This document shows positions 6,353 to 14,582 of a stretch of 22,517 nt of DNA, one piece after another. Location: the NCBI GenBank assembly GCA_900554815.1, contig USIO01000025.1, positions 1 through 22,517 on the forward strand, written 5' to 3'. The notes beneath the pieces were generated by a model. That model saw only the letters and a program-made list of their open reading frames with translations. It searched no databases and was not told the DNA's origin. Source of the stretch: an uncultured Clostridium sp. Lineage in GTDB: Bacteria > Bacillota > Clostridia > TANB77 > CAG-508. Position 1 is the first letter of the stretch. Each line of letters begins with the position of its first letter. The position numbers and the translations under genes were made by a program.

Positions 6353-7027
6353 ATGGAAAATAAAGATAATCAATGGAATAAGTTGTATGAAAATTATATA
6401 AATAAAGAATTTAAAAACTGGGACGAATATTTTAAAACAAAGATGAAATTAAAAAAGAAATTTTTAAATCAAGTGTTAAAGTACTATGATGGAGAAAAAC
6501 CTGTATTAGAATGTGGAGCTGGAACTGGTAAATTTTCTGCATATCTTGCATCAAAGGGTTTAAAAACTTATGCAATGGATTTAGAAAAAGCAATGGTAGA
6601 ACAAGCCAAGGAATTATCAAAACAGGTGAGTCCAAAAAATAATGTAAATGTTTTCCAAGGGGATATTAGAAAGATACCATTTGAAAACAAATATTTTTCA
6701 GTAACACATAGTAGTGGGGTAATGGAACATTATAGTGATGATGAAATTATAGAAATTATAAACGAACAATTGAGAGTATCAGATGTTTGTGTTTTTAGTG
6801 TTCCAACACCTTACTTTGAAAAGAAAATGTTAGGTAATGAAAGATTTATGAAAAGAAACAAATGGAGAGAAATAATTAAGAAAAGTAATGCGAAAATTAT
6901 TAAAGAAACAGGTTATCATTATAAAACATTTTATAAAAGATTTATTGATATATGTAAGAAACCTAAAAAAATATTTAAACCGATAGCATTATATGTGTTT
7001 GTTTTAAAAGAAAAGGAGGAAAAATAA
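6353..7027 (+). CDS. Class I SAM-dependent methyltransferase (second)
   Basis: A 224-residue methyltransferase with motif I VLECGAGTGKFSAYL, a conserved acidic residue in TYAMDLEKAM, and the segment FSVTHSSGVMEHY near the active site. I chose ATG 6353 (MENKDN) over an in-frame GTG at 6341, because GGGG lies 6 nt upstream and the GTG has no ribosome-binding site. It is the middle gene of the operon, one base from the phosphatase gene. The C-terminal region is lysine-rich (KKPKKIFKP). Substrate unknown. It is not a close copy of the methyltransferase at 3023. Confidence 0.8.
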   Translation: MENKDNQWNKLYENYINKEFKNWDEYFKTKMKLKKKFLNQVLKYYDGEKPVLECGAGTGKFSAYLASKGLKTYAMDLEKAMVEQAKELSKQVSPKNNVNVFQGDIRKIPFENKYFSVTHSSGVMEHYSDDEIIEIINEQLRVSDVCVFSVPTPYFEKKMLGNERFMKRNKWREIIKKSNAKIIKETGYHYKTFYKRFIDICKKPKKIFKPIALYVFVLKEKEEK

Positions 7028-7028
7028 A

Positions 7029-7592
7029 ATGATATATGTAGTTAGACATGGACAAACTGATTGGAATCTTGAAGGAAGATTTCAAGGTAGAATTGATATT
7101 GAGTTAAATGAAAAAGGAAGAAATCAAGCAGAAAAAACAAAAGAGAAATTAGAAGGGATTAAATTTGATAAAGTATTTTCAAGTCCATTAAAAAGAGCAT
7201 TTGAAACAGCAAAAATAATCACAGATGAACCAATTGAAATTGATAATAGAATAATTGAAAGATGTAATGGTCAGTTAGAAGGAAAATTAAAAACTGAATG
7301 TGAAAACATGGTTGACTTTACTGATGAAAATGAACAAAAATTAGGAATAGAATCTTTACCTGATTTTAGAGGTAGAATAACAGAGTTTTTTGATGAACTA
7401 GAAGAAAAGTATGCAGGAAAAAATGTATTGGTTGTAACTCATGCAGGAGTAAGCATATATGTAAGATGTTATTTTGAGGGTGAACCTAAAGACGGAAATT
7501 ACAATAACTATAAATTAAAAAATTGTGAAGTACTTGAATATGATAATACAAGAAAAAAAAATAAAGCAATTGAAGATGATTTTGAAAGATAA
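7029..7592 (+). CDS. Histidine phosphatase family protein (PhoE/CobC-like)
   Basis: A 187-residue branch-1 histidine phosphatase. The phosphohistidine motif RHG is at residues 6-8 (VVRHGQTDWN), followed by GRFQGRIDIELNEKG, FSSPLKRAFETA and the second catalytic histidine in VVTHAG. The length suits a small-metabolite phosphatase. The ATG is one base after the methyltransferase stop, with GGAGG inside that gene's end, so translation is probably coupled. As last gene of the operon it is followed by a terminator at 7675. The role would be removing phosphate from a pathway intermediate; which one is unknown. Confidence 0.88.
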   Translation: MIYVVRHGQTDWNLEGRFQGRIDIELNEKGRNQAEKTKEKLEGIKFDKVFSSPLKRAFETAKIITDEPIEIDNRIIERCNGQLEGKLKTECENMVDFTDENEQKLGIESLPDFRGRITEFFDELEEKYAGKNVLVVTHAGVSIYVRCYFEGEPKDGNYNNYKLKNCEVLEYDNTRKKNKAIEDDFER

Positions 7593-7674
7593 AATAGGTA
7601 GAAGGCATAAGTGTTCTATATATTCAGACTGTTGATAAAGTATATAAAATAAGATGATTTGATGTATAATTAAA

Positions 7675-7711
7675 AAAAGGATGTAAAATTATTGAAATTT
7701 TATGTCCTTTT
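7675..7711 (+). terminator. Terminator of the three-gene operon
   Basis: A 15-bp stem (7675-7689 with 7697-7711), including two G-T pairs, has a 7-nt loop and a T-run at its 3' end. It lies about 80 bp after the phosphatase stop. Confidence 0.75.
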
Positions 7712-8069
7712 CGATTATTCTCATGAGAATATAATAGAGAAAAAATAGTTTATTTAATGAGAGATTTTGAATAATTTAGAAATGATTGCAATTTTGATAA
7801 AATGTCAAAATGAAAAAATTGTATTTTTTAAGTATTAGGGGAGAAAATTATAAAGTAAACTACTGTATATATAATAGGAAACTTTATAGATTTACCATTT
7901 AGAATTTATGATGGAGGTATTGTCATGATTTAAAATCATTAAATTAAAAATAAGAATATAGTGTTTATCTTCAAAATATAACCCTTCACATCAACAACTT
8001 ATATGTGAATAATAAATTTTTTAAAACATATAAATTGAATAAACAAATTAAAATGAGCAGGAGGCAGCT
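7712..8069. other. Gene-free stretch ahead of the recombinase region
   Basis: No convincing gene is seen here. It holds a perfect 16-bp palindrome at 7716-7731 (TATTCTCA/TGAGAATA). A GGAGG site near 7914 leads into a two-codon frame (ATG ATT TAA). Around 7985-8010 there is a short inverted repeat TTCACAT/ATGTGAA. These may control the recombinase, but no promoter is clear. Confidence 0.4.
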
Positions 8070-8171
8070 ATGTGTGAATCATTTAAAATTAATATGTATT
8101 TTGATGAAAAGGGTGAAGAATTAGAAAGCTTAATAGAACGTTTATTAATTGATATATTAGAGAAAAAATAA
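8070..8171 (+). CDS. Small 33-residue ORF upstream of the recombinase
   Basis: ATG follows a strong GCAGGAGG site 5 nt upstream. The peptide (starting MCESFKINMYFDEKG, ending LLIDILEKK) is acidic and predicted helical at its C-terminus. Short accessory proteins of this general pattern, such as TnpW, often precede serine recombinases in Clostridia elements. I cannot confirm homology by eye. It ends about 100 bp before the recombinase start and may belong to the same transcript. Confidence 0.5.
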   Translation: MCESFKINMYFDEKGEELESLIERLLIDILEKK

Positions 8172-8272
8172 CAAAAAATTTTTATCATTTGAACATTGGA
8201 AATCTCTAAAAAATTATTTATAATTTAAGCTGAATTCAAATTGTTTTTTATCAAGCATGGGAAGGAGGAGCA

Positions 8273-9833
8273 ATGCTTGAACAAATAGAAAAAACAATAT
8301 ACAATGTAGCAATTTATATAAGGTTATCAAAAGAAGATGTAGATAGAGGCTACGATGAAAGTGAAAGCATAAAAAATCAAAGAACATTATTAACAGAATA
8401 TGTACAGAAATTAGGATGGGAATATGAACTTATAGATATTTATATTGACCAAGGTTACACAGGAACAAACTTTAACAGACCAGCTTTTCAACAAATGATT
8501 AGAGATATCAATTTAGGAAAAGTTAATATGGTTGTAACAAAAGACTTATCTCGTTTAGGTCGTGATTACATAGAAACAGGAGAATACATAGAAAAATGGT
8601 TCCCTGAAAATAATGTTAGATATGTTTCTGTAACAGATGGAATAGATACCTTTGAAACATCAAATGGAAATAATGATATTGCACCTTTTAAATCAATATT
8701 AAATGATATGTATTCAAAAGATTTATCCCAAAAAATTAGGACAGCTTTACATACTATGCAAAAACAAGGAAAGTGGGTAGGAGGAAAGACAGCAATAGGG
8801 TATATGAAAGACCCAAACGATAAAAACAAATTAATTATTTGTGAACAAGAAGCGGAAATAGTAAAAACTATTTTTAATATGGCTGTTTCACGGAAATGAG
8901 GTAGGAACAATAAAAAACTATCTGAATGACAATAAAATACCAACAGCAAATCAATTAAGGTATAACAAAGCAACATTTTGGGAAAATAAAACAGTGAAAA
9001 ATATTTTGAAAAATGAAGTATATATTGGAAATACAGTTCAAAATAAAAGAAGTAGAATTAGCTATAAAAACAGAAAAATAAAAAGTAATCCACAAGAACA
9101 ATGGAATATAGTAGAAAATACACATGAACCAATTATTGATAAGCAGGTGTTTAATAAAGTACAAAAAATGGTAATTGTACAAAGATACAATAGAAATGAA
9201 AAAAAGCATAAGTTCTTATTAGACGGATTGCTGGTTTGTTATGAATGCAAACACAAAATAGGAGTAAGAGGAAAGAAAAATGGCTATATGTTTATGATAT
9301 GTAATAATTACCGTAGAAATTCAAAATTAGGACTTTGCACATCACATGGATTTAGTTATGATGCATTAGAAGAAAAAATATTACAATATATAAAAAACAT
9401 ATTTTTAGCAATCAATAGTAAAAAGATAGAATTGAACATAAAAAATAATCGAACAAAACAAGATTATGGAAAAATGCTTAAACAAAAACAAATAGAAATC
9501 AATCTTATAAAAGATAACATAGACCAAATGTATGTTGATAAATTAAATAACAAAATAAGCGAAGAAATGTATGAAAGGTTATTTGATAAACTAATAAATG
9601 AAGTGAAACAAAAAGAAAAAGAATACGATGAATTAAAGATGCAGAAAGAAGATAATAGGCAAGATGATAGAAGAGAAATAGAAAAGATTGTTAAAGAATT
9701 TTTGAAAGTAGAAAAGCCAACCCCTGAAATAATGAAAGTAATCATTAACAAAATAGAAATACATCAAGATAAACAAGTAGATATATATTTTAATTTTAAG
9801 AAATTAAATGATTTGAAAGATAAACTTTCATAA
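8273..9833 (+). CDS. Large serine recombinase (TndX/TnpX type), +1 shift at CGG 8891-8893
   Basis: The site-specific recombinase of this element. The N-terminal resolvase domain (residues ~10-150) has catalytic S19 in YIRLSKED and the conserved KDLSRLGRDY segment. A recombinase domain, a zinc ribbon (CYECKHKIG ... MICNNYRR) and a lysine/glutamate-rich coiled coil near the C-terminus follow. The zero frame runs from ATG 8273 (GGAGG upstream) through TCA 8888-8890, then CGG AAA TGA. Skipping C8891 continues as GGA AAT GAG (GNEVGTIKNYL) to the stop at 9833. The two parts give 206 + 313 = 519 residues, a normal size for the TndX group. All motifs are intact, with no other damage. Either the gene is freshly inactivated, or it is read through a +1 shift as inferred for three host genes. 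Confidence 0.88.
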
Positions 9834-9847
9834 AGGCATTAATAAAA

Positions 9848-9880
9848 TGACTAATTTAATATTGAATGTTAAATTAGTCA
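9848..9880. terminator. 12-bp hairpin after the recombinase
   Basis: TGACTAATTTAA (9848-9859) pairs perfectly with TTAAATTAGTCA (9869-9880) across a 9-nt loop. The following bases are A-rich on the plus strand, so the classic U-tail is missing and terminator strength is uncertain. It lies between the recombinase stop and the element's right end. Confidence 0.5.
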
Positions 9881-9897
9881 AAAAATAAAATTTAAAC

Positions 9898-9935
9898 TGT
9901 CTACTTTGACCTCAACCAGAAAGTATCAGTATGTC
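9898..9935. other. attR junction of the serine-recombinase element
   Basis: TGTCTAC at 9898-9904 and ACC at 9910-9912 / 9915-9917 precede GA at 9919-9920. After that the host ATPase frame resumes as GAA AGT ATC AGT ATG. The spacing of TGTCTAC from the GA (14 bp between) is identical to that of GTAGACA at the left end. Confidence 0.85.
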
Positions 9936-10098
9936 AGATAGAATTGTAGTTTTGTCTGAGAGGCCAGCAATAGTGAAAAAAATATTTACTATAGATTTTG
10001 AAATACTAAACAGAAATCCATTAAACTGTCGCGAAAGCCCTAAATTCAGCAAATATTTTGACATTATATGGAAGGAGTTACAGTTGTATGCGAAATAA
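9919..10098 (+). pseudogene. ABC transporter ATP-binding protein: severed C-terminal part
   Basis: These 59 codons (ESISMSDRIVVLSERP ... WKELQLYAK) follow the H-loop region of the ATPase at 2000-2632 exactly in frame when the element is removed. SDRIVVLSERPA is the segment that normally follows HDISEA in the SsuB/TauB group. The stop overlaps the permease start by 11 bases, showing the original coupling of the genes. An internal ATG at 9931 could give a 55-residue fragment, but it has no good ribosome-binding site. Confidence 0.9.
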
Positions 10099-10897
10099 TA
10101 TATCAGATGACAGAAAAAAATATTTAAAAAAAATAAAGTGTAAAAAAATATTAATATTGGGAACTCAAATTTTTATATTAATTACTTTTATTACAATTTG
10201 GGAAGTCTTATCAAATTTGGGTATAATTGATAGTTTTATTACCAGTTCTCCTAGTAGAATATTAAAAACATTAATGAATTTGTCAGAAAATGATCTAATG
10301 AAACATTTAGGAGTTACTGCCTTGGAAACAATAATTGGATTTTTGTCTGGAACACTTTTAGGAGTGATAATCGCTGTAATTTTATGGTACTCTAAATTTT
10401 TGTCAAAAGTTACAGAGCCATTTTTAGTAGTTTTAAATAGCTTACCTAAAATTGCACTAGGTCCAGTTATTATTATATGGGTAGGAGCAGGCACGCCGGC
10501 AATCATTGTAATGTCATTAGCAATTTCTCTAATTGTTACTATATTGGAAATATTAAATGGATTTTTAAATACAGATAAAGAAAAAATAAAAATGGTTAAA
10601 ACATTTAACGCTAATCGTTTTCAAGTTTTAACCAAAGTAGTATTACCAGCTAATATTTCCACTTTTCTTAATTCTTTAAAAATTAACTTGGGATTGTCTC
10701 TAGTAGGTGTTATATCCGGAGAATTTCTAGTGTCAAAAGCCGGCTTGGGATATTTAATTGTATATGGTGGTCAAGTATTTAAATTAGATTTAGTTATGAC
10801 CAGTGTTATTATTTTAGGAATATTTGCTGCTCTTTTATATCAATGTATTGTTTTATTAGAAAAATTTATTTTAAAATCCCATAAGTATGGAAATTAA
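10088..10897 (+). CDS. ABC transporter permease (nitrate/sulfonate/taurine type)
   Basis: A 269-residue inner-membrane subunit of the BPD_transp_1 family. The first helix begins near residue 20, followed by about five more hydrophobic segments. The cytoplasmic coupling loop contains FNANRFQVLTKVVLPANIS, the equivalent of the EAA motif that contacts the ATPase. The ATG at 10088 is chosen over an in-frame TTG at 10058 because AAGGAG lies 10 nt upstream and the ATG overlaps the end of the ATPase gene. With the ATPase split, its transcription now depends on a promoter in or beyond the element; none is obvious close by. It has CCGG sequences out of frame but no in-frame CGG. Confidence 0.92.
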   Translation: MRNNISDDRKKYLKKIKCKKILILGTQIFILITFITIWEVLSNLGIIDSFITSSPSRILKTLMNLSENDLMKHLGVTALETIIGFLSGTLLGVIIAVILWYSKFLSKVTEPFLVVLNSLPKIALGPVIIIWVGAGTPAIIVMSLAISLIVTILEILNGFLNTDKEKIKMVKTFNANRFQVLTKVVLPANISTFLNSLKINLGLSLVGVISGEFLVSKAGLGYLIVYGGQVFKLDLVMTSVIILGIFAALLYQCIVLLEKFILKSHKYGN

Positions 10898-10912
10898 GCA
10901 AGGAGGTTAATT

Positions 10913-11908
10913 TTGAAAAAATATATTATTATCCTATTTATTGTAGCAATTATTATTTTAGGAGTATTTCACTATTTTTATCAAAATCAAAATGAACAAG
11001 TTAACAAATTAAAAACAGTTAAAGTAAATGAAGTTACACGCTCTGTATTTTATGCCCCACAATATGTAGCTATTAGTAAAGGATTCTTTGAAGAAGAAGG
11101 CTTAAATATTGAATTGACAACTGGTCAAGGAGCAGATACTGTCATGACTGCTGTTCTAGCAAATCAGTGCGACATTGGATTTGCAGGACCAGAAGCATCT
11201 ATTTATGTATATAATGAAGGAAAAGAAGATAATACACAGGTTTTTGCTCAATTAACTAAAAAAGATGGATCGTTTTTAGTTAGTAAAATACCAATAGATA
11301 ATTTCAGCTGGACTGATTTAGAGGGCAAAACAATAATACCAGGCAGAAAGGGAGGAGTCCCATACATGACGTTAGAATATGTCATAAAGAAAAATGGTAT
11401 GAATCCAGAAACGGATATGATATTAGATGATAGCATAAAATTCGACTTGATGGCAGGAGCCTTTACAGGAGGAGAAGCAGGTTTTGTAACGCTATTTGAG
11501 CCTACTGCTTCTTTAATAGAACAGTCAAAAAAAGGTTATATAGTTGCATCTGTAGGGGAAGCAGCTGGGGATATACCGTATACCGCTTATTTTGCCAAAA
11601 AAAGTTATATTAATAATAATTCTGATACAATTCAAAAGTTCGTAAATGCAATAGCCAAAAGTCAAAAATGGATATCTATTGCAACAGATAGAGAAATTGC
11701 GGAAGCCATCATTGACTTTTTCCCAGATACAGATATAGAGTTATTAGAAAAAGTTGTAAACAGATATAGAAGTATAGATGCATGGAAAACAAGCCCAGAG
11801 CTAAAAAAAGAAGATTTTGATTTATTACAGACAGTTATGATTGAAGCTGGAGAGTTAAAAGAAAAAATGCCATATGAAGAAGTTGTTAATATGGACTATG
11901 TAAAATAA
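10913..11908 (+). CDS. ABC transporter substrate-binding protein (NMT1/THI5-like)
   Basis: A 331-residue periplasmic-type binding protein for the adjacent permease. It starts at TTG 10913 with AAGGAGG 6 nt upstream. The N-terminal hydrophobic segment (residues ~4-20) has no lipobox cysteine, so it is either a signal peptide or an uncleaved anchor. The body matches the NMT1-like fold: FYAPQYVAISKGFFEEEGL, then ELTTGQGADTVMTAVLANQCDIGFAGPEAS. Such proteins bind nitrate, sulfonates, taurine or pyrimidine precursors of thiamine; the sequence does not decide which. It is the last gene of the operon, followed by a terminator shared with the convergent ligase gene. Confidence 0.9.
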   Translation: MKKYIIILFIVAIIILGVFHYFYQNQNEQVNKLKTVKVNEVTRSVFYAPQYVAISKGFFEEEGLNIELTTGQGADTVMTAVLANQCDIGFAGPEASIYVYNEGKEDNTQVFAQLTKKDGSFLVSKIPIDNFSWTDLEGKTIIPGRKGGVPYMTLEYVIKKNGMNPETDMILDDSIKFDLMAGAFTGGEAGFVTLFEPTASLIEQSKKGYIVASVGEAAGDIPYTAYFAKKSYINNNSDTIQKFVNAIAKSQKWISIATDREIAEAIIDFFPDTDIELLEKVVNRYRSIDAWKTSPELKKEDFDLLQTVMIEAGELKEKMPYEEVVNMDYVK

Positions 11909-11929
11909 ATTTCTATAATAGAAGAAGTT

Positions 11930-11990
11930 AAAAGAGAGTTCTAAAATGATGATATTGAAAAATATCTATAGATCTCTCTTTTATTTGTAA
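11930..11990. terminator. Terminator between the binding-protein and ligase genes
   Basis: AAAAGAGAG (11930-11938) pairs with CTCTCTTTT (11974-11982), with an inner GATATT/AATATC stem. T-runs on both sides make it usable by the two convergent genes. Confidence 0.7.
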
Positions 11991-12017
11991 TAATCTTATA
12001 GTTTAGCCATAAGTTTA

Positions 12018-13739
12018 CTATAAACTCATAATTTTTTTCATTTCTTCTTGTCTTTTTATTTTTTTTGTTGTAGTTTTGGTTAACTCTTCGTCTGTTAGAA
12101 TCATTCCTTTAATATACTTGTATTTAGGGAATGTTTTATTAATTTCCTTTATTTTATTCCATAAAATACTATATAGTTCATTAAAAGATATGTTTCCATA
12201 TTTTTCTTCAACTTGTTCTTTATTGTAGACTACTTTTATAGCTAATCTTACATCATTATTATCTTTCTCACCTTGGAGTCCATATGCCATTGATTCTTCT
12301 ACAATGTCTATACGGTTTACTAAAGTTTCAATCTCTTCTGGAAAAATCTTTTTACCATTTTTTAATACAATCATATTTTTTTTCCTGCCGGTAATAAATA
12401 AAAAGCCCTCCTTATCAATGTATCCCAAGTCTCCTGTATAAAACCAACCATTTTTTAATACTTGTTCTGTTGCTTCTTTATTTTCATAATATCCTAACAT
12501 TACATTAGGTCCTTTTACTCTTATTTCTCCTATTCCTTGCTTATCTTTTTCAACAATTTCTACATTTACATTTTTCATAGGTATACCAACAGATCCTTCT
12601 TTTTTACATTTTAAATTTTCTGCACATATAACCGGAGACGTTTCCGTTAATCCATATCCTTGTACAGTTTCTATTCCATAACTGTCAAAGTTTTTTGCTA
12701 TTTCGCTATCTGCCGGTGCTCCTCCTGATATAATAAATCTTAAATGTCCTCCAAGTCCTTCTATAATTTGTTTAAATAATTTTCTTCTAATATCAATATG
12801 TAATTTCAGTAAAAAATTACTTATAATTATTGCTAATTTAATAGTTTTCTCTTTACCTTGTTTTTCAATTTCCTTTGCAATATTTTTATGCATTGCTTCA
12901 ATTAGTAATGGAACTCCAACAAATACAGAAACTTTGTACTCTTTTAAGTTTTGTTTTATGTACCTCAATCCATCTGGAAAAACAGTTTTTACTCCATATG
13001 CTAGCATAACAACTAAACAAGTAGAACCAAAAATATGATGAAATGGTAAAAAGGCAATATTAACATCATTATCATAAAATTTTTCTACACATTGCATTGC
13101 ATATATATTAGAAGCTATGTTCCTTTGTGATAGCATTACTGCTTTTGATTTGGACGTAGTTCCAGAAGTAAAAAGTAAAATGCTTAATTCATTATTATCT
13201 ATTATAACATCTGTAAAATTTGTTAGTCCTGTTTTTAATAGTTCTTTGCCTTCTTCAATTAATGTATCTATAGAGTGAAACCCATCTAGAGAATTAAAGC
13301 ATATATACTGGGTCACATTTGTATTGTTGTTTTCTTTTATTTGTAATATTTTATCTTTATATTTTTCATCAAAAAATATTACATCTGCTTTACTTCTAAT
13401 TAAAGAAGACTCTAATTCAACAAATTGTAATTCTTTATCCAAAGGAATAGATATATTTCCTCCAAGTAAATTTGTTAAATGAGCAACTGCCCATTTATAA
13501 CTATTTCTACCAACTATTGCAAATCTTTTCCTTTTTAAGCCCATGCTAAATAATTTAGTACCTAAAGCATTAATGTCTTTTAATAGGTCACTATATGTTT
13601 TGTTCTCATAAGTAACATTGTTTTCTAATTTATGTTTTGTAACAAAAGCTATATTATTTTTATATTTACTTGCTGAATAATATAATAGTTCTTTTATGTT
13701 TTGGAACTCTTTTGCTTCGTATAAATTATTTTTTTCCAT
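12018..13739 (-). CDS. AMP-dependent acyl-CoA synthetase/ligase
   Basis: A 573-residue adenylate-forming enzyme that activates a carboxylic acid, probably a fatty acid, with ATP. Visible core motifs are the P-loop (LLFTSGTTSKSKAVMLS), YGLTETSP, YTGDLGYIDKEGFLFITGRKKN (the A7/A8 hinge region) and the C-terminal catalytic lysine region TKTTTKKIKR. The length fits long-chain fatty acyl-CoA synthetases. Two ATGs four codons apart are possible; the one at 13739 (MEKNN) is preferred because the AAGGA site touches the upstream ATG at 13751. It has its own promoter at 13779-13807. No in-frame CGG. Substrate chain length cannot be told from the sequence. Confidence 0.9.
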   Translation of the reverse strand: MEKNNLYEAKEFQNIKELLYYSASKYKNNIAFVTKHKLENNVTYENKTYSDLLKDINALGTKLFSMGLKRKRFAIVGRNSYKWAVAHLTNLLGGNISIPLDKELQFVELESSLIRSKADVIFFDEKYKDKILQIKENNNTNVTQYICFNSLDGFHSIDTLIEEGKELLKTGLTNFTDVIIDNNELSILLFTSGTTSKSKAVMLSQRNIASNIYAMQCVEKFYDNDVNIAFLPFHHIFGSTCLVVMLAYGVKTVFPDGLRYIKQNLKEYKVSVFVGVPLLIEAMHKNIAKEIEKQGKEKTIKLAIIISNFLLKLHIDIRRKLFKQIIEGLGGHLRFIISGGAPADSEIAKNFDSYGIETVQGYGLTETSPVICAENLKCKKEGSVGIPMKNVNVEIVEKDKQGIGEIRVKGPNVMLGYYENKEATEQVLKNGWFYTGDLGYIDKEGFLFITGRKKNMIVLKNGKKIFPEEIETLVNRIDIVEESMAYGLQGEKDNNDVRLAIKVVYNKEQVEEKYGNISFNELYSILWNKIKEINKTFPKYKYIKGMILTDEELTKTTTKKIKRQEEMKKIMSL

Positions 13740-13778
13740 ATTTAATATCATTCCTTCCCAAATTACAATTATAATTAG

Positions 13779-13807
13779 ATTATACTTTATTAATTTAATG
13801 GATACAA
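13779..13807 (-). promoter_or_regulatory. Promoter of the AMP-ligase gene
   Basis: On the minus strand, TTGTAT (complement of 13802-13807) and TATAAT (complement of 13779-13784) have a 17-bp spacer, about 40 bp before the start codon. Confidence 0.7.
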
Positions 13808-13897
13808 TAATTTATAACATATATTTAATTAATTTTCCTTATACTGATGAGTCAGTTCAATTTTTAATTTTTTTATATTACATTTTTATGAAGCATT

Positions 13898-14492
13898 TTA
13901 TACACATATTTGTTCTTGTATAGCATTATATTTTGCATCTCCTATCCCAGATACATTCTTTAATTCTTCAGTAGATTCAAATTTTCCATTTTCACTTCTA
14001 TATTCAATAATTTTTAATGCTGTAGATGGTCCTATTCCGAGGAAGAGTTTCTAGTTCAGTTTGAGTTGCTGTATTAATATTTATTTTATTATTTTGTTCT
14101 TCATTAAATAATATTTGCATCTCATCAATGTCTTCTTCTAAGTTACTTGGTATTTTTATTTTTTGCCCATCTTGTAATGGGTATGCTAAGTTTATACTGT
14201 TTAAATTTGCATCCATAGTTAAACCTCCCGCAGCTTCTATTGCATCTGCCACTCTAGCACCTTCATCTAGCTCAACAATTCCTTCATTTTCAACACAGCC
14301 TACTATATGTACTATAATTTTTTCTTCTGAAATTTCTATTTCTTCTTTAGTTTCAGATACATTTTCAACTGCAGAATACATGTTAAATTCCGTCTTATTT
14401 TTGTTTTGGAAAAAATAATAGCCTATAGTTATAATCATTATAACTATTAGACTTATAAAGATTATTTTTTGTTTTGTTGTTAATCCTTCCAT
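13898..14492 (-). CDS. comEA: ComEA-like DNA-binding competence protein, +1 shift at CGG (complement of 14037-14039)
   Basis: A membrane-anchored DNA receptor of the transformation machinery. Residues 10-28 form a transmembrane helix, and ~55-105 form an SLBB domain (VHIVGCVENEGIVEL ... INLAYPLQDGQKIKIP). A C-terminal helix-hairpin-helix domain begins ININTATQTELETLP. The zero frame then reads CGG AAT AGG and ends 11 codons later. Skipping the C of CGG gives GGA ATA GGA (LPGIGPSTALKI), the strongly conserved hairpin motif, then VSGIGDAKYNAIQ and a stop at 13898-13900. Joined length is 151 + 46 = 197 residues, close to the family's ~200. No other lesion. Divergent from dacF. The shift removes the DNA-binding domain unless it is bypassed. 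Confidence 0.88.
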
Positions 14493-14531
14493 TATAACCC
14501 TCCATATTTTTAATTTATGTAAATAAATTTC

Positions 14532-14560
14532 TTGAATTTTACAAACTTTTACTATATATT
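14532..14560 (+). promoter_or_regulatory. Promoter of the dacF-like gene
   Basis: TTGAAT (14532-14537) and TATATT (14555-14560) have a 17-bp spacer, 22 bp before the ATG at 14583. Confidence 0.65.
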
Positions 14561-14582
14561 ATTAGTTGAAAGGAACAATTAT

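Larger units (their letters stand above)
2591..9920. mobile_element. Serine-recombinase element inserted in the ABC ATPase gene (~7.33 kb)
   Basis: The boundaries come from three independent signs. The ATPase reading frame stops matching its family at 2591 and resumes in frame at 9919. Both junctions share GA (GAA). The two ends are imperfect inverted repeats centred on that GA. Contents in order: non-coding left end with hairpins, methyltransferase, radical SAM gene (minus strand), Gfo/Idh-methyltransferase-phosphatase operon, small ORF, and large serine recombinase next to the right end. There is no relaxase or conjugation gene, so it is a simple integrative element or the remnant of a larger one. 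GA crossover is known for the TnpX/TndX group of large serine recombinases. Exact excision would restore the host gene. Confidence 0.88.

Noticed and set aside
8886..8888. Extra T in the TTT run as the recombinase lesion
   Set aside because: Removing a T gives VHGNEV and also restores the frame, so it is not excluded by sequence alone. SGNEV after removing C fits recombinase families better and matches the other three sites.
9931..10098. A separate small protein starting at ATG 9931
   Set aside because: It lacks a ribosome-binding site, and its sequence is plainly the C-terminus of the interrupted ATPase.
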